Source: Bacteroidota bacterium (GTDB lineage: Bacteria > Bacteroidota > Bacteroidia > Chitinophagales > Chitinophagaceae). Taken from it: a stretch of DNA of 64,000 bases. The notes below the pieces were generated by a model that worked only from the letters and a program-made list of their open reading frames with translations, did not search any database and was not told where the DNA came from. The stretch spans positions 57,400-121,399 of the forward strand of contig JAEWKK010000008.1 of the NCBI GenBank assembly GCA_023386045.1, read 5' to 3'. The position numbers and the translations under genes are program-made. Each line of letters opens with the position of its first letter. The first letter of the stretch is position 1. Shown one piece after another: positions 17,019 to 25,757 of this stretch.

Positions 17019-17897
17019 ATGAAGGTAGCCATTTATAGCAGGGTGCTGGAATCAACCCAGCAAAAGGATGTACAGCTTTTTTTTGATGAACTGGACAAGG
17101 AAAAAATTGTTCCGGTAGTCTTTCAATCATTCCTTAACGATGCAGGCCATCATCTTCAATTGCCTTCTTCCACTGAAACATTTTCATCTCACGAAGACCT
17201 TACAGAAGAAATAGATTTCGTGATCAGCCTGGGTGGCGATGGAACCCTGCTCGACACAGTTACATTGGTGCGCGACAAAAAAATTCCCATCGTAGGTATC
17301 AACTTCGGCAGGCTGGGGTTTCTTGCCAGCATTGGCCGGAATGAAATGGCAGAAGCAGTAAAGGCACTGGCAAGGCGTTCTTATATCATTGATAAAAGAG
17401 CGCTCATTCACCTTGATTCCAACATTCCACTTTTTAATGACGTGCCCTATGCCCTGAATGAATTTGCCATTCATAAAAGAGATACGGCACCCATGATCAA
17501 GATCCATACTTACCTGAATGGTGAGTTGCTGAATACTTACTGGGCAGATGGACTGATCCTGTCCACGCCTACAGGATCTACTGGTTATTCACTGAGTTGC
17601 GGCGGCCCTGTGGTTTTTCCTGATGCCTGCAGCTTTGTACTCACCCCAATTGCGCCACATAACCTGAATGTGCGTTCTATTGTAATACCAGACAATACCA
17701 TTGTTTCTTTTGAAGTGGAAAGCCGTTCAGATGATATTATCTGTTCCCTGGATTCTCGCAGGGAAATCGTTGATAAGAATGTGCTGCTGGCTGTACGCAG
17801 GGAAAACTTCATGGTGAATCTTGTCAGACTGAACGAAAATAACTTCCTGCAGATGCTGAGGAATAAGCTTTCGTGGGGATTGGATAAGAGAAACTGA
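17019..17897 (+). CDS. nadK: NAD kinase
   Basis: NadK phosphorylates NAD to NADP with ATP or polyphosphate in the cytoplasm. The 292-residue product has the usual length. The GGDGT motif is at residues 72-76, followed by the conserved stretch VGINFGRLGFLA, the ALNEFAIHK region and TPTGSTGYSLSCGGP. It sits in the conserved Bacteroidota order ahead of the DUF6089 gene, uppS and bamA, but here a minus-strand gene (17965-18834) intervenes. Confidence 0.97.
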   Translation: MKVAIYSRVLESTQQKDVQLFFDELDKEKIVPVVFQSFLNDAGHHLQLPSSTETFSSHEDLTEEIDFVISLGGDGTLLDTVTLVRDKKIPIVGINFGRLGFLASIGRNEMAEAVKALARRSYIIDKRALIHLDSNIPLFNDVPYALNEFAIHKRDTAPMIKIHTYLNGELLNTYWADGLILSTPTGSTGYSLSCGGPVVFPDACSFVLTPIAPHNLNVRSIVIPDNTIVSFEVESRSDDIICSLDSRREIVDKNVLLAVRRENFMVNLVRLNENNFLQMLRNKLSWGLDKRN

Positions 17898-17908
17898 GTG
17901 ATGGTGAA

Positions 17909-17940
17909 TGGTGAGTAGTGAGTGGTGAGTGGTGAGTGGT
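17909..17940 (+). repeat. Short tandem repeat of GGTGAGT units
   Basis: About four imperfect copies of a seven-base unit (GGTGAGT with variants) directly follow the nadK stop codon. It is a small microsatellite in the intergenic gap and can form no strong hairpin. Confidence 0.7.
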
Positions 17941-17964
17941 TTGGTTTGAATAGTTCTTTTGTTT

Positions 17965-18834
17965 TTATTGGTTAGAGTTAGAATTGTCTTTCTTCTTTAT
18001 GATAATGATGGGCCGGAAACCAATTGTGGGAGAAGGTTGATCATAACTTGCTTCGGCACGGATTTGAATATTTCCTCCATAATCGTCAAAGCTTCCACCT
18101 ACAGCCTTTCCTTTTTCCTGAACCATTTCCGCTGCGTTGCCGCACATATTGTATAATCCAAAATCGTTGGGAGGGAAACTTTTTATGGTTGATGTATAGG
18201 TTCGTGTGCCTATCGGTTCAGCAACTTCAACCTTGCCAGTACTGCGACTCCTGTAAATGTACTGGTCCTTCACTACCTTAAAATTGCACATGGGTTCTCC
18301 TTTTTTATTACGCAGGTAATATTGTCCCCACGGAAACATTGCCTGGCTTCGTCCTCCCATTGCAGCCCAGATCCATTCATTGCGGGAGGGAAGCCTGACT
18401 TCAATTTCAAATTGAGGATTGTTAACCTGGATTTTTTCCTCTAACCACTTGCAATAAGCTGAAGCGCCTTCATAACTTATATTGACCACAGGATACTGAT
18501 CAAATGCCGGATTGCTGAAATAATGTGCTTTCATAGGATCGGCATCTTTAAATTCCCTCGACCAGCCCGCACTGTCACAGGCAATGGTTGCCTTTTCAGT
18601 TGCATTCATATGCAGGGAAACCTCCTTAAAGAATTCACGGTATTGGCGGTTGCTGACTTCAAATTTTGACATGTAAAAGGAAGCCACTTGTATCCTGTTT
18701 GTGTCGGGGGTGAGCATGAACCTACCTTCTGGTATGCGTACAAAATCAGTTGGAAGCTTTAGCTTGTCTTTAGGCCCGCTTTGAAATGAAACCAGGATCA
18801 GAAAGAACAGGGCAAAGAGGTTATAAGTTCGCAT
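17965..18834 (-). CDS. Formylglycine-generating-enzyme/SUMF1-like exported protein
   Basis: A 289-residue protein with an N-terminal signal (about residues 1-19, FFLILVSFQS) and a SUMF1 (FGE-sulfatase) fold. Typical pieces are VRIPEGRFML, SKFEVSNRQYREFF, VRLPSRNEWIWAAMGG, NDFGLYNMCGNAAEMVQ and a final GFRPI. Bacteroidota gliding proteins GldJ and GldK have the same fold but are longer lipoproteins, so this is a related, smaller member of unknown role. No lipobox Cys is seen. It is the only minus-strand gene inside the nadK-uppS-bamA series. Confidence 0.85.
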   Translation of the reverse strand: MRTYNLFALFFLILVSFQSGPKDKLKLPTDFVRIPEGRFMLTPDTNRIQVASFYMSKFEVSNRQYREFFKEVSLHMNATEKATIACDSAGWSREFKDADPMKAHYFSNPAFDQYPVVNISYEGASAYCKWLEEKIQVNNPQFEIEVRLPSRNEWIWAAMGGRSQAMFPWGQYYLRNKKGEPMCNFKVVKDQYIYRSRSTGKVEVAEPIGTRTYTSTIKSFPPNDFGLYNMCGNAAEMVQEKGKAVGGSFDDYGGNIQIRAEASYDQPSPTIGFRPIIIIKKKDNSNSNQ

Positions 18835-19005
18835 GAGCAGTTTTCAGATAAACGCTACTTATTCATTTTTTATTATATAGTTTGGCATAGCTTCCCTGAT
18901 CCATTGCAGGAAGCCTTTACACATGGGCTTCATTTAATTCTTGCCCATCATACCAAATACTCCTATTTTGCGTTACAATCCAGAGCTAAATATTATTTTG
19001 CAATT

Positions 19006-19845
19006 ATGAGAAAGTTTTTGGCAGCGACATTGATCTGCTTACCGGCATTTGTATTTTCACAAAATGCCATTGTTCAGGAAGGTGAATTTGGTGTTGGTAT
19101 TGGTGCCGCCCATTATTTTGGCGACCTTAATACAAGGGCAAAACTTAACAGGCCCAAGCCCGCGGCCAGCATCTTCTTCCGTAAAAATTTCGGCAATTAT
19201 ATCGCCCTTCGTGTAGCTGGCAGCTTTGCCATGCTGGGTTATTCAGATGTTTACAATACGCACAATGAAACCATGCGCCGCCGAAACCTCAGCTTCAATA
19301 CCAATGTCTGGGAACTTGGTTTGCAGGGAGATTTCAACTTTTACCGCTTCATGCCCGGCGATCCTGATTTCAGGTGGACGCCCTACGTTACTTTGGGAGC
19401 AAGTATTTTCAACTACAATCCTTACGCTTACCTGAATGGTGAAAAACATGACCTGCGTCCCCTGGGAACAGAAGGCCAGGGACTGGATAGCAGCGGCAAA
19501 CAACCTTACAGTTCCATGGCCCTTGCCATACCTTTCGGTGTGGGTATAAAATATTCCATCAATGAAAGGATCAACGTAGGTTTCGAGATCGTTCACCGCT
19601 ATACCGGAACAGATTACCTGGATGATGTGAGTACTACTTATGCTGATAAATCACTTTTCCCTCCTAATCCTGACGGCTCACCAAGCGCCGCTTATCTTTT
19701 ATCGGACAGGTCCTATGAAACAGGAGATCCTATCGGTATCAAGGGAAGACAGAGAGGTAACAGCAAGAACAAGGACCAGTTTGTAACTGCCCTTCTTTAC
19801 ATCAGCTTCAACCTCCAGTCTTACAAATGTCCTTCAGCCAATTAA
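19006..19845 (+). CDS. DUF6089 outer-membrane beta-barrel protein
   Basis: A 279-residue predicted outer-membrane barrel of the DUF6089 type that precedes uppS and bamA in many Bacteroidota. A signal peptide covers residues 1-16 (LPAFVFSQ). The mature part begins VQEGEFGVGIGAAHYFGDLN and is built of alternating beta-strand segments ending in LLYISFNLQSYKC. The frame is open upstream to a TTG at 18904, but the signal peptide fixes the start at ATG 19006. A TATTATTTTG element (imperfect -7 box) ends five bases before that ATG. The position in the cluster suggests envelope assembly, function unproven. Confidence 0.82.
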   Translation: MRKFLAATLICLPAFVFSQNAIVQEGEFGVGIGAAHYFGDLNTRAKLNRPKPAASIFFRKNFGNYIALRVAGSFAMLGYSDVYNTHNETMRRRNLSFNTNVWELGLQGDFNFYRFMPGDPDFRWTPYVTLGASIFNYNPYAYLNGEKHDLRPLGTEGQGLDSSGKQPYSSMALAIPFGVGIKYSINERINVGFEIVHRYTGTDYLDDVSTTYADKSLFPPNPDGSPSAAYLLSDRSYETGDPIGIKGRQRGNSKNKDQFVTALLYISFNLQSYKCPSAN

Positions 19846-20001
19846 GAACTTAGTTGAAAGAAATAAAAACATTGAAACACGGCAGGTCCGTGTTTTTTTA
19901 TTGACTTTAAGTTGGGAGAATTGAAAAGGACTCGAGGCAACGTTCCTGGATGAATTCACAGTGGCTGTTGCATTTTTTCTGATGCAGCACCAAAGGAATC
20001 T

Positions 20002-20009
20002 TATTTTTG
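20002..20009 (+). promoter_or_regulatory. -7 box TATTTTTG upstream of uppS
   Basis: An exact TAnnTTTG match, nine bases before the ATG at 20019. It separates uppS transcription from the DUF6089 gene and implies a leader of only a few bases. Confidence 0.45.
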
Positions 20010-20018
20010 CCGCAAGCT

Positions 20019-20768
20019 ATGACAGACCTATTGCCACAAATTGATAAGAGCCGGCTACCGCGCCACATCGCCATCATCATGGATGGCAATGGTCGTTGGG
20101 CCAAGGAACAGGGCCAGGACCGTTTGTTCGGCCATTACCATGGAGTCGAAAGTGTGCGTGATATTGTGGAAGGCTGCGCGGAACTGGGTATTGGTTATCT
20201 GACACTCTATGCCTTCTCCACCGAAAACTGGGACAGGCCTCAATATGAAGTGGTAGGCCTGATGGAATTACTGGTGACCACCATCCGCAATGAAGTGGAA
20301 AGCCTTGATAAGAATAATATCCGCCTGCACGTGATTGGTGACCTGAACATGCTTCCCGATTATGCCCGGAATGAATTGCAGGAAGCACTCGAGATCACCA
20401 GCAAGAACACCGGACTGAATCTGATCATGGCCCTCAGTTACAGCGGCCGATGGGAGCTGCTCAATGCTGTGAAAAATATTGCCTGGGAAGTGCGTGAAGG
20501 CAAGCTTGCAGTTGAAGAGATTGACCAGGATACACTACAACGTTATCTCTGCACAAGCGCTTTTCCCGATCCTGAATTAATGATCAGGACCAGTGGTGAA
20601 TACAGGATCAGTAATTTTCTGCTTTACCAGCTGGCCTATGCCGAGCTGTATTTTACCAATGTGCGCTGGCCAGATTTCAGAAAACAAAACCTTTACGAAG
20701 CCATCCTGGATTTTCAGAACCGTGAAAGACGCTTCGGAAAAACCAGCGAGCAGGTACAAACGGTATAG
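20019..20768 (+). CDS. uppS: Isoprenyl (undecaprenyl diphosphate) synthase
   Basis: UppS condenses isopentenyl diphosphate onto farnesyl diphosphate in cis to give undecaprenyl diphosphate, the lipid carrier for peptidoglycan and surface glycans. The 249-residue product has the family length. The catalytic segment IIMDGNGRWAK carries Asp22, and further signatures are FSTENWDRP and the C-terminal DPELMIRTSGEYRISNFLL, in which Arg, Ser and Gly contacts are intact although the usual Gly-Glu-x-Arg is slightly varied. TTG at 20007 is in frame but lies inside the -7 box, so ATG 20019 is the start. bamA follows. Confidence 0.96.
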   Translation: MTDLLPQIDKSRLPRHIAIIMDGNGRWAKEQGQDRLFGHYHGVESVRDIVEGCAELGIGYLTLYAFSTENWDRPQYEVVGLMELLVTTIRNEVESLDKNNIRLHVIGDLNMLPDYARNELQEALEITSKNTGLNLIMALSYSGRWELLNAVKNIAWEVREGKLAVEEIDQDTLQRYLCTSAFPDPELMIRTSGEYRISNFLLYQLAYAELYFTNVRWPDFRKQNLYEAILDFQNRERRFGKTSEQVQTV

Positions 20769-20911
20769 CCAATGAATATTTTTGCCAGGATGAATGCCTG
20801 AATTTAAGGGCCTGAGAAGCCTATTTCTTTAACAAAACCGTTTGAAAATTACCTTTAATTTGCCCACCCAAACTGCGGTTACCAATTGCTTTATTGACTG
20901 AACTATTCAAC

Positions 20912-23656
20912 ATGCAACGATTTCTGTCCTTTTTATTCATCCTCATTCTCGGTGCTGTTACTTCTGTTTCATTTGCCCAGGATACCACAAAAGTAACCTC
21001 AGTAGATCCTGACCTTCTTGCCTTGCAGAATGCAAGAATACCAAAGGAGTATACTATTCGCTCTATCAAAACAACAGGTGTTACTACGCTGGATACAGCC
21101 ATCATTCTATCCATTTCGGGTTTACAACCTGGCGATAAGGTAATGCTTCCGGGTTCTGATGTTTTTGCTAAAGCGATCACCAATCTTTGGCGCCAGCGAT
21201 TTTTCTCCAATGTGGAGATCTACATCACTGCAGTTCAGGAAGATTACATTGATCTTGAATTAAATGTTGTTGAAAGACCCAAACTGGGAAATTTCAATTT
21301 TATAGGTATCAAGAAATCTGAAAAAGAAGACCTGATCAGCAAGATCCACCTGGTGAAAGGAACCATCATCACTGAAAACACCAAGCGCAATGCAAGGGAA
21401 GTGATTGAGAAATACTACCGCGATAAAGGTTTCATGAATGTGCAGATCGAGATCGAAGAAAAGGCAGATCCTTCTTACATCAATGCAAATTCTCTTACAT
21501 TTTTCATAGACAAGCGCAACAAAGTTCGTGTCAACGAGATCAACTTTTATGGCAATGAAACGGTTACAGACCTCAAGCTGAAAAAGCAAATGAAGGGTAC
21601 AAAGGAAATGAGCAAATTCACGCTTAATCCTGCGGAAACACCTAGCCCTTATGGTAAAAATGAAAGGATGTCGTTTGGAGAATACATGAAGGACTGGGGC
21701 TTTTTATCTGTTACCAAAACAAAAAACCTGCTTGATCCTTACTTCCGTTTCAAATTTTTCAGCGGAGCGAAATTTGACCGCGCAAAATATATCGAAGACA
21801 AGGATGCCATCCTTCAATACTATAATTCTCTTGGTTACAGAGATGCACAGATCGTCCAGGATACCCAGTACTATAATAAAGAAGGCAACCTGCAGGTGGA
21901 CCTGAAGATCGATGAAGGAAATAAATATTATTTCGGCAACATCGCCTGGAGAGGAAACACCAAATACTCCGATTCACTTCTCACTGCCATTCTTGGTATT
22001 CAAAAAGGTGATGTATACAATATTGATGTGCTGAACAAAAGACTGGGTAAGCAGCTCAGTGCCGAAGGTGGTGACATCAGTGGTTTGTACATGGATGATG
22101 GTTACCTGTTTTTCCGTGTTGACCCTGTTGAGACAGCGGTATATAATGATACGATCGATCACGAGATCAGGATTGTTGAAGGACCGCAGGCTCGTTATCG
22201 TACGATTGCCATCACTGGTAATGAAAAGACCAAGGACTATGTAATCCGTCGCGAGCTAAGAACACTTCCTGGTGAATTGTTCAGCCGTTCGGATCTGATC
22301 CGTTCCCAGCGTGAACTGGCTGCATTGAATTTCTTTAACCAGGAAAAAATCAATCCGAATGTGGTTCCCAACCAGGAAGACGGAACGGTTGATGTAACCT
22401 GGGAGCTTGAAGAAAAATCTTCTGACCAACTTGAGCTTTCTGCCGGCTGGGGTGGTGGTGTAGGACTTACAGGAACACTTGGTGTGACCTTTAATAATTT
22501 CTCGATCAAAAATATTTTCAAGAGAGAAGCATGGGATCCATTGCCACAGGGTGATGGACAGAAACTGAGCTTGCGTTACCAGTCCAATGGTCGTGCCTAT
22601 AGCTCGTATAACTTTTCATTTACTGAACCATGGCTGGGTGGTAAGAAAAGAAATTCTTTGACGCTCTCTTTATTCCGCAGCAAGTTTTCCAATGCTTACA
22701 ATTTTGAAACGCAGCGTTTTGATAAAAGAAAATCAGATACTAATTATCTGAAGACAACAGGCGTTACCGTTTCATTGGGCAAGCAGTTGAAATGGCCGGA
22801 TGATTATTTCAGCCTGGTATATGCGCTGAATTTCACCCAGTACAACCTGCGCAACTATCCTGGATTTTTCCGTTTGTCTGATGGTACGGAGCTCAGTACG
22901 GGTAAATCAACCACGGTGAGTTTGAAACTGGGTCTGCAACGTTCATCTGTTTTTGATCCTACTTTCCCAAGGTTTGGTTCCAACATTGTTGCAAGTGTGC
23001 AGTTGACGCCACCATATTCCTTATTGAATCCAAGCCTGGTTGATTCCAAGAATCCATACAAGAATCCTGAATATCATAAATGGCGTTTCAATGCTGAATG
23101 GTTTGTACCAATAGGTAAGCCTATGGGTGCTGAAAAGAACAGGCAGTTTGTTTTGAAGATGGCAGCTAAATATGGATTCATGGGTCGTTATAACAGGAAG
23201 CTTGACTTCTCACCATTTGAACGCTTCCAGGTGGGTGGTGATGGTCTGACCAACAGTTTTGGTTTGCTGGGGTATGATATCATTTCACTTCGTGGTTACC
23301 CGGTGTTTGATTATTCTGATCCATCTGTTAATAATGCTGACCAGTCCAACGCCAGCAGGTATTTCACCATCTTTAACAAGTATCAGCTTGAATTGCGCTA
23401 TCCTCTTGTTACCAATCCAAGCAGTACTATTTATGCTCTTACATTTTTTGATGCAGCCAATGGCTGGTATTCATTCAAGAATTACAATCCATTCCGCCTG
23501 AGAAGAAGTGTGGGTGTGGGTATGCGATTCTTCCTGCCGATGTTTGGTTTGCTTGGATTTGATTATGGTTTGGGACTTGACCGCATGCAACCAGGAGAAA
23601 GCAGGTTAAAGAATGCCACCAGGTTTACATTCATGCTTGGCTTTGAGCCCGAATAA
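20912..23656 (+). CDS. bamA: Outer-membrane protein assembly factor BamA
   Basis: BamA is the central Omp85 insertase that folds beta-barrel proteins into the outer membrane. The 914-residue product has a signal peptide (residues 1-18, ending FAQD), a series of POTRA domains over roughly 40-490 (for example YTIRSIKTTGVTTLDTAII and VRVNEINFYGNETVTD), and a C-terminal barrel with the WGGGVGLTG region and the loop-6 motif SLRGYP. It is about 100 residues longer than E. coli BamA, as usual in Bacteroidota. The frame is open to TTG 20894, but the signal peptide starts at ATG 20912. Two OmpH genes follow at once. Confidence 0.96.
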   Translation: MQRFLSFLFILILGAVTSVSFAQDTTKVTSVDPDLLALQNARIPKEYTIRSIKTTGVTTLDTAIILSISGLQPGDKVMLPGSDVFAKAITNLWRQRFFSNVEIYITAVQEDYIDLELNVVERPKLGNFNFIGIKKSEKEDLISKIHLVKGTIITENTKRNAREVIEKYYRDKGFMNVQIEIEEKADPSYINANSLTFFIDKRNKVRVNEINFYGNETVTDLKLKKQMKGTKEMSKFTLNPAETPSPYGKNERMSFGEYMKDWGFLSVTKTKNLLDPYFRFKFFSGAKFDRAKYIEDKDAILQYYNSLGYRDAQIVQDTQYYNKEGNLQVDLKIDEGNKYYFGNIAWRGNTKYSDSLLTAILGIQKGDVYNIDVLNKRLGKQLSAEGGDISGLYMDDGYLFFRVDPVETAVYNDTIDHEIRIVEGPQARYRTIAITGNEKTKDYVIRRELRTLPGELFSRSDLIRSQRELAALNFFNQEKINPNVVPNQEDGTVDVTWELEEKSSDQLELSAGWGGGVGLTGTLGVTFNNFSIKNIFKREAWDPLPQGDGQKLSLRYQSNGRAYSSYNFSFTEPWLGGKKRNSLTLSLFRSKFSNAYNFETQRFDKRKSDTNYLKTTGVTVSLGKQLKWPDDYFSLVYALNFTQYNLRNYPGFFRLSDGTELSTGKSTTVSLKLGLQRSSVFDPTFPRFGSNIVASVQLTPPYSLLNPSLVDSKNPYKNPEYHKWRFNAEWFVPIGKPMGAEKNRQFVLKMAAKYGFMGRYNRKLDFSPFERFQVGGDGLTNSFGLLGYDIISLRGYPVFDYSDPSVNNADQSNASRYFTIFNKYQLELRYPLVTNPSSTIYALTFFDAANGWYSFKNYNPFRLRRSVGVGMRFFLPMFGLLGFDYGLGLDRMQPGESRLKNATRFTFMLGFEPE

Positions 23657-23692
23657 GTACGGTTGATATTAAATCATATAAACCTCATAAAT

Positions 23693-24205
23693 ATGAAAAA
23701 GATCTTTTTGCTTGCCGCCTTCTGTCTTGCAATGGCTGCTGTGGGTAATGCCCAGAAGTACGCTGTTATTGATACCAAGTATATCCTGGACAAGATGCCT
23801 GAATATAAACTGGCACAAAAGCAACTCGATGATTTCGCTACTCTCTGGCAAAAAGAGATCGATGGCAAGCAAAAAGACCTGGACAAAATGTACCGTGAGT
23901 TTGAAGCAGAGCAGGTGATGCTGAGTGAAGAACTCAAGAAAAAAAGAGAAGACCAGTTATTCATCAAGGAAAAGGAAGTGAGGGATCTTCAGCGCCAGCG
24001 TTTTGGTTTTGAAGGCGATCTATTTAAAAAAAGACAGGAGCTTGTAAAGCCGGTACAGGACAAGGTTTACAATGCTGTACAAAAGCTGGCAGTGCAAAGA
24101 GGATATGATTTTATCCTGGATAAAAGTGAAGGAATTACGGTTATATTTGCCGACCCCAAACTGGAAAAAAGCGATGATGTGCTGAAAGAGCTGGGAGTTA
24201 AATAA
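23693..24205 (+). CDS. OmpH/Skp-family periplasmic chaperone 1
   Basis: A 170-residue exported protein of the OmpH/Skp family, trimeric periplasmic chaperones that hold unfolded outer-membrane proteins for BamA. A signal peptide (residues 1-19, AAVGNAQK) is followed by the short beta part KYAVIDTKYILDKMPEYKLA, long charged helices (about 40-130) that would form the coiled tentacles, and a closing beta part with YDFILDKSEGITVIFADP. The start is the ATG at 23693, where the signal peptide begins. It follows bamA by 36 bases and is clearly part of the same assembly unit. Confidence 0.93.
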   Translation: MKKIFLLAAFCLAMAAVGNAQKYAVIDTKYILDKMPEYKLAQKQLDDFATLWQKEIDGKQKDLDKMYREFEAEQVMLSEELKKKREDQLFIKEKEVRDLQRQRFGFEGDLFKKRQELVKPVQDKVYNAVQKLAVQRGYDFILDKSEGITVIFADPKLEKSDDVLKELGVK

Positions 24206-24287
24206 GCAAAACATTTGTAAAAGCCATTTGTAAAAGGCAACCTATCATAACAAAAACGTATCATTACCTAAACATCTCAAAACAATC

Positions 24288-24821
24288 ATGAACAAGTTCA
24301 AATTTTTATTGGTGGCAGCATTCATAACGGTATCTACCGCTGCCCTGGCTCAAAAAACAGGATATATCAGCGTAGACCAGGTGATCTCCATTATGCCTGA
24401 AGTAATTAAAATTGATTCCCAGTTACAAAAATTCCAGGCAGATACAGTGAATGCAGAATTTGCCAGCCTGATTGAACAATACAACTACAAAGACAGCATT
24501 CTTAATAAGACAGATACTTTGAAAATGCCGGCTTCTCTTCGTAAGCAATACCGTAACGATTTGGAAGGAATTGCATACCAGGTACAAAACTGGCAGGCGA
24601 TTTCACAACAGGCGGTTCAAAACAAACAGAACCAGTTGCTGGCTCCTCTTTACAGGAAAGTGATGGCAGCCATCCAGGCTGTGGCAAAAGAAAAAGGATA
24701 TACTTATATCTACGACAAATCTGTGCTCATCCTGGGTCCGAATGCAGATGACCTTCTGCCAGCTGTAGCACAAAAACTGAAGATCACTATTCCTAAAGAC
24801 ATGCAAATTGGTTTGCAGTAA
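24288..24821 (+). CDS. OmpH/Skp-family periplasmic chaperone 2
   Basis: A second OmpH/Skp-like protein, 177 residues, with signal peptide (residues 1-21, TAALAQK). It keeps the opening KTGYISVDQVISIMPEVIKI and the closing YTYIYDKSVLILGPNADDLL, with a helical middle. It is less charged and only distantly similar to the first copy, so the two are old paralogues, a known Bacteroidota arrangement after bamA. A strong terminator follows, ending the bamA unit before murI. Confidence 0.9.
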   Translation: MNKFKFLLVAAFITVSTAALAQKTGYISVDQVISIMPEVIKIDSQLQKFQADTVNAEFASLIEQYNYKDSILNKTDTLKMPASLRKQYRNDLEGIAYQVQNWQAISQQAVQNKQNQLLAPLYRKVMAAIQAVAKEKGYTYIYDKSVLILGPNADDLLPAVAQKLKITIPKDMQIGLQ

Positions 24822-24838
24822 ATAAAAAATTTTAATTG

Positions 24839-24866
24839 AAGCCTCCGTATCACGGGGGCTTTTTTA
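24839..24866 (+). terminator. Terminator after the bamA-ompH-ompH unit
   Basis: The ten-base-pair stem AAGCCTCCGT/ACGGGGGCTT (one G-T pair) with a three-base loop is followed by seven Ts. It is a clear intrinsic terminator 18 bases after the second ompH stop. Confidence 0.88.
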
Positions 24867-24933
24867 TTTTCTGCCCTTTCTTGTTAGAAAGAATTTCAAC
24901 TATCTTCTAACTTCGTCAACATAATTATTTTTA

Positions 24934-25749
24934 ATGGGACCGATAGGAGTTTTTGATAGCGGATATGGTGGACTTACGGTACTGAAAGAGCTGGTCAGGC
25001 AACTGCCGGATTATGATTATCTCTACCTGGGTGATAATGCAAGGTCGCCTTATGGAACAAGAAGTTTTGAAACCGTTTATCGCTATACATTGCAATGTGT
25101 GAAGTGGTTACTGCAACAGGACTGCCCATTGGTAATTCTGGCATGCAATACTGCATCAGCAAAGGCTTTACGTACCATACAGCAAAAGGACCTTCCGGTG
25201 CTGGGCACAGAGTCACGTGTGCTGGGTGTAATCAGACCTACAACAGAAACCATCGGGAAGTATACCAAAACAAACAGCATAGGAATTCTTGCCACTAACG
25301 GTACTGTGCAATCGAATTCTTATCCCATTGAAATTGAAAAATTCTTTCCTGGTATTCACATCAGGCAGGAGGCCTGTCCTATGTGGGTACCCCTGGTTGA
25401 GAACAATGAACATGAAAGTGAAGGAGCTGATTTTTTTATCAGGCAACACATCGATCATCTTTTTGAACAGGATCATGATATTGATACCATTCTATTGGCC
25501 TGTACGCATTATCCCCTGTTAAAGGAAAAGATCCAGAAATATCTTCCTCAAAATGTTCAACTCTTATCGCAGGGAGAAATAGTATCGGAAAGCCTGCAGG
25601 ATTATTTATCACGCCATCCTCAAATTGAAAGCAGGATTTCCAAAAACAGGAAAAGAATATTCTATACAACGGATTCACCGGAAGATTTCAATAATAAAGG
25701 CTCACTATTTTTTGGCGCACCTGTTCAATCCAGTCATGTTGATCTTTGA
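24934..25749 (+). CDS. murI: Glutamate racemase
   Basis: MurI makes D-glutamate for peptidoglycan from L-glutamate in the cytoplasm. The 271-residue product has the usual length and both catalytic cysteines: Cys71 in ACNTASA and Cys190 in LACTHYPLL. The N-terminal substrate motif IGVFDSGYGGLTVL includes Asp8 and Ser9. A TAACTTCG box lies 18 bases upstream, after the terminator of the bamA unit, so it probably has its own promoter. Its place after the OmpH pair is conserved in Bacteroidota. Confidence 0.97.
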   Translation: MGPIGVFDSGYGGLTVLKELVRQLPDYDYLYLGDNARSPYGTRSFETVYRYTLQCVKWLLQQDCPLVILACNTASAKALRTIQQKDLPVLGTESRVLGVIRPTTETIGKYTKTNSIGILATNGTVQSNSYPIEIEKFFPGIHIRQEACPMWVPLVENNEHESEGADFFIRQHIDHLFEQDHDIDTILLACTHYPLLKEKIQKYLPQNVQLLSQGEIVSESLQDYLSRHPQIESRISKNRKRIFYTTDSPEDFNNKGSLFFGAPVQSSHVDL

Positions 25750-25757
25750 TGAACTTT

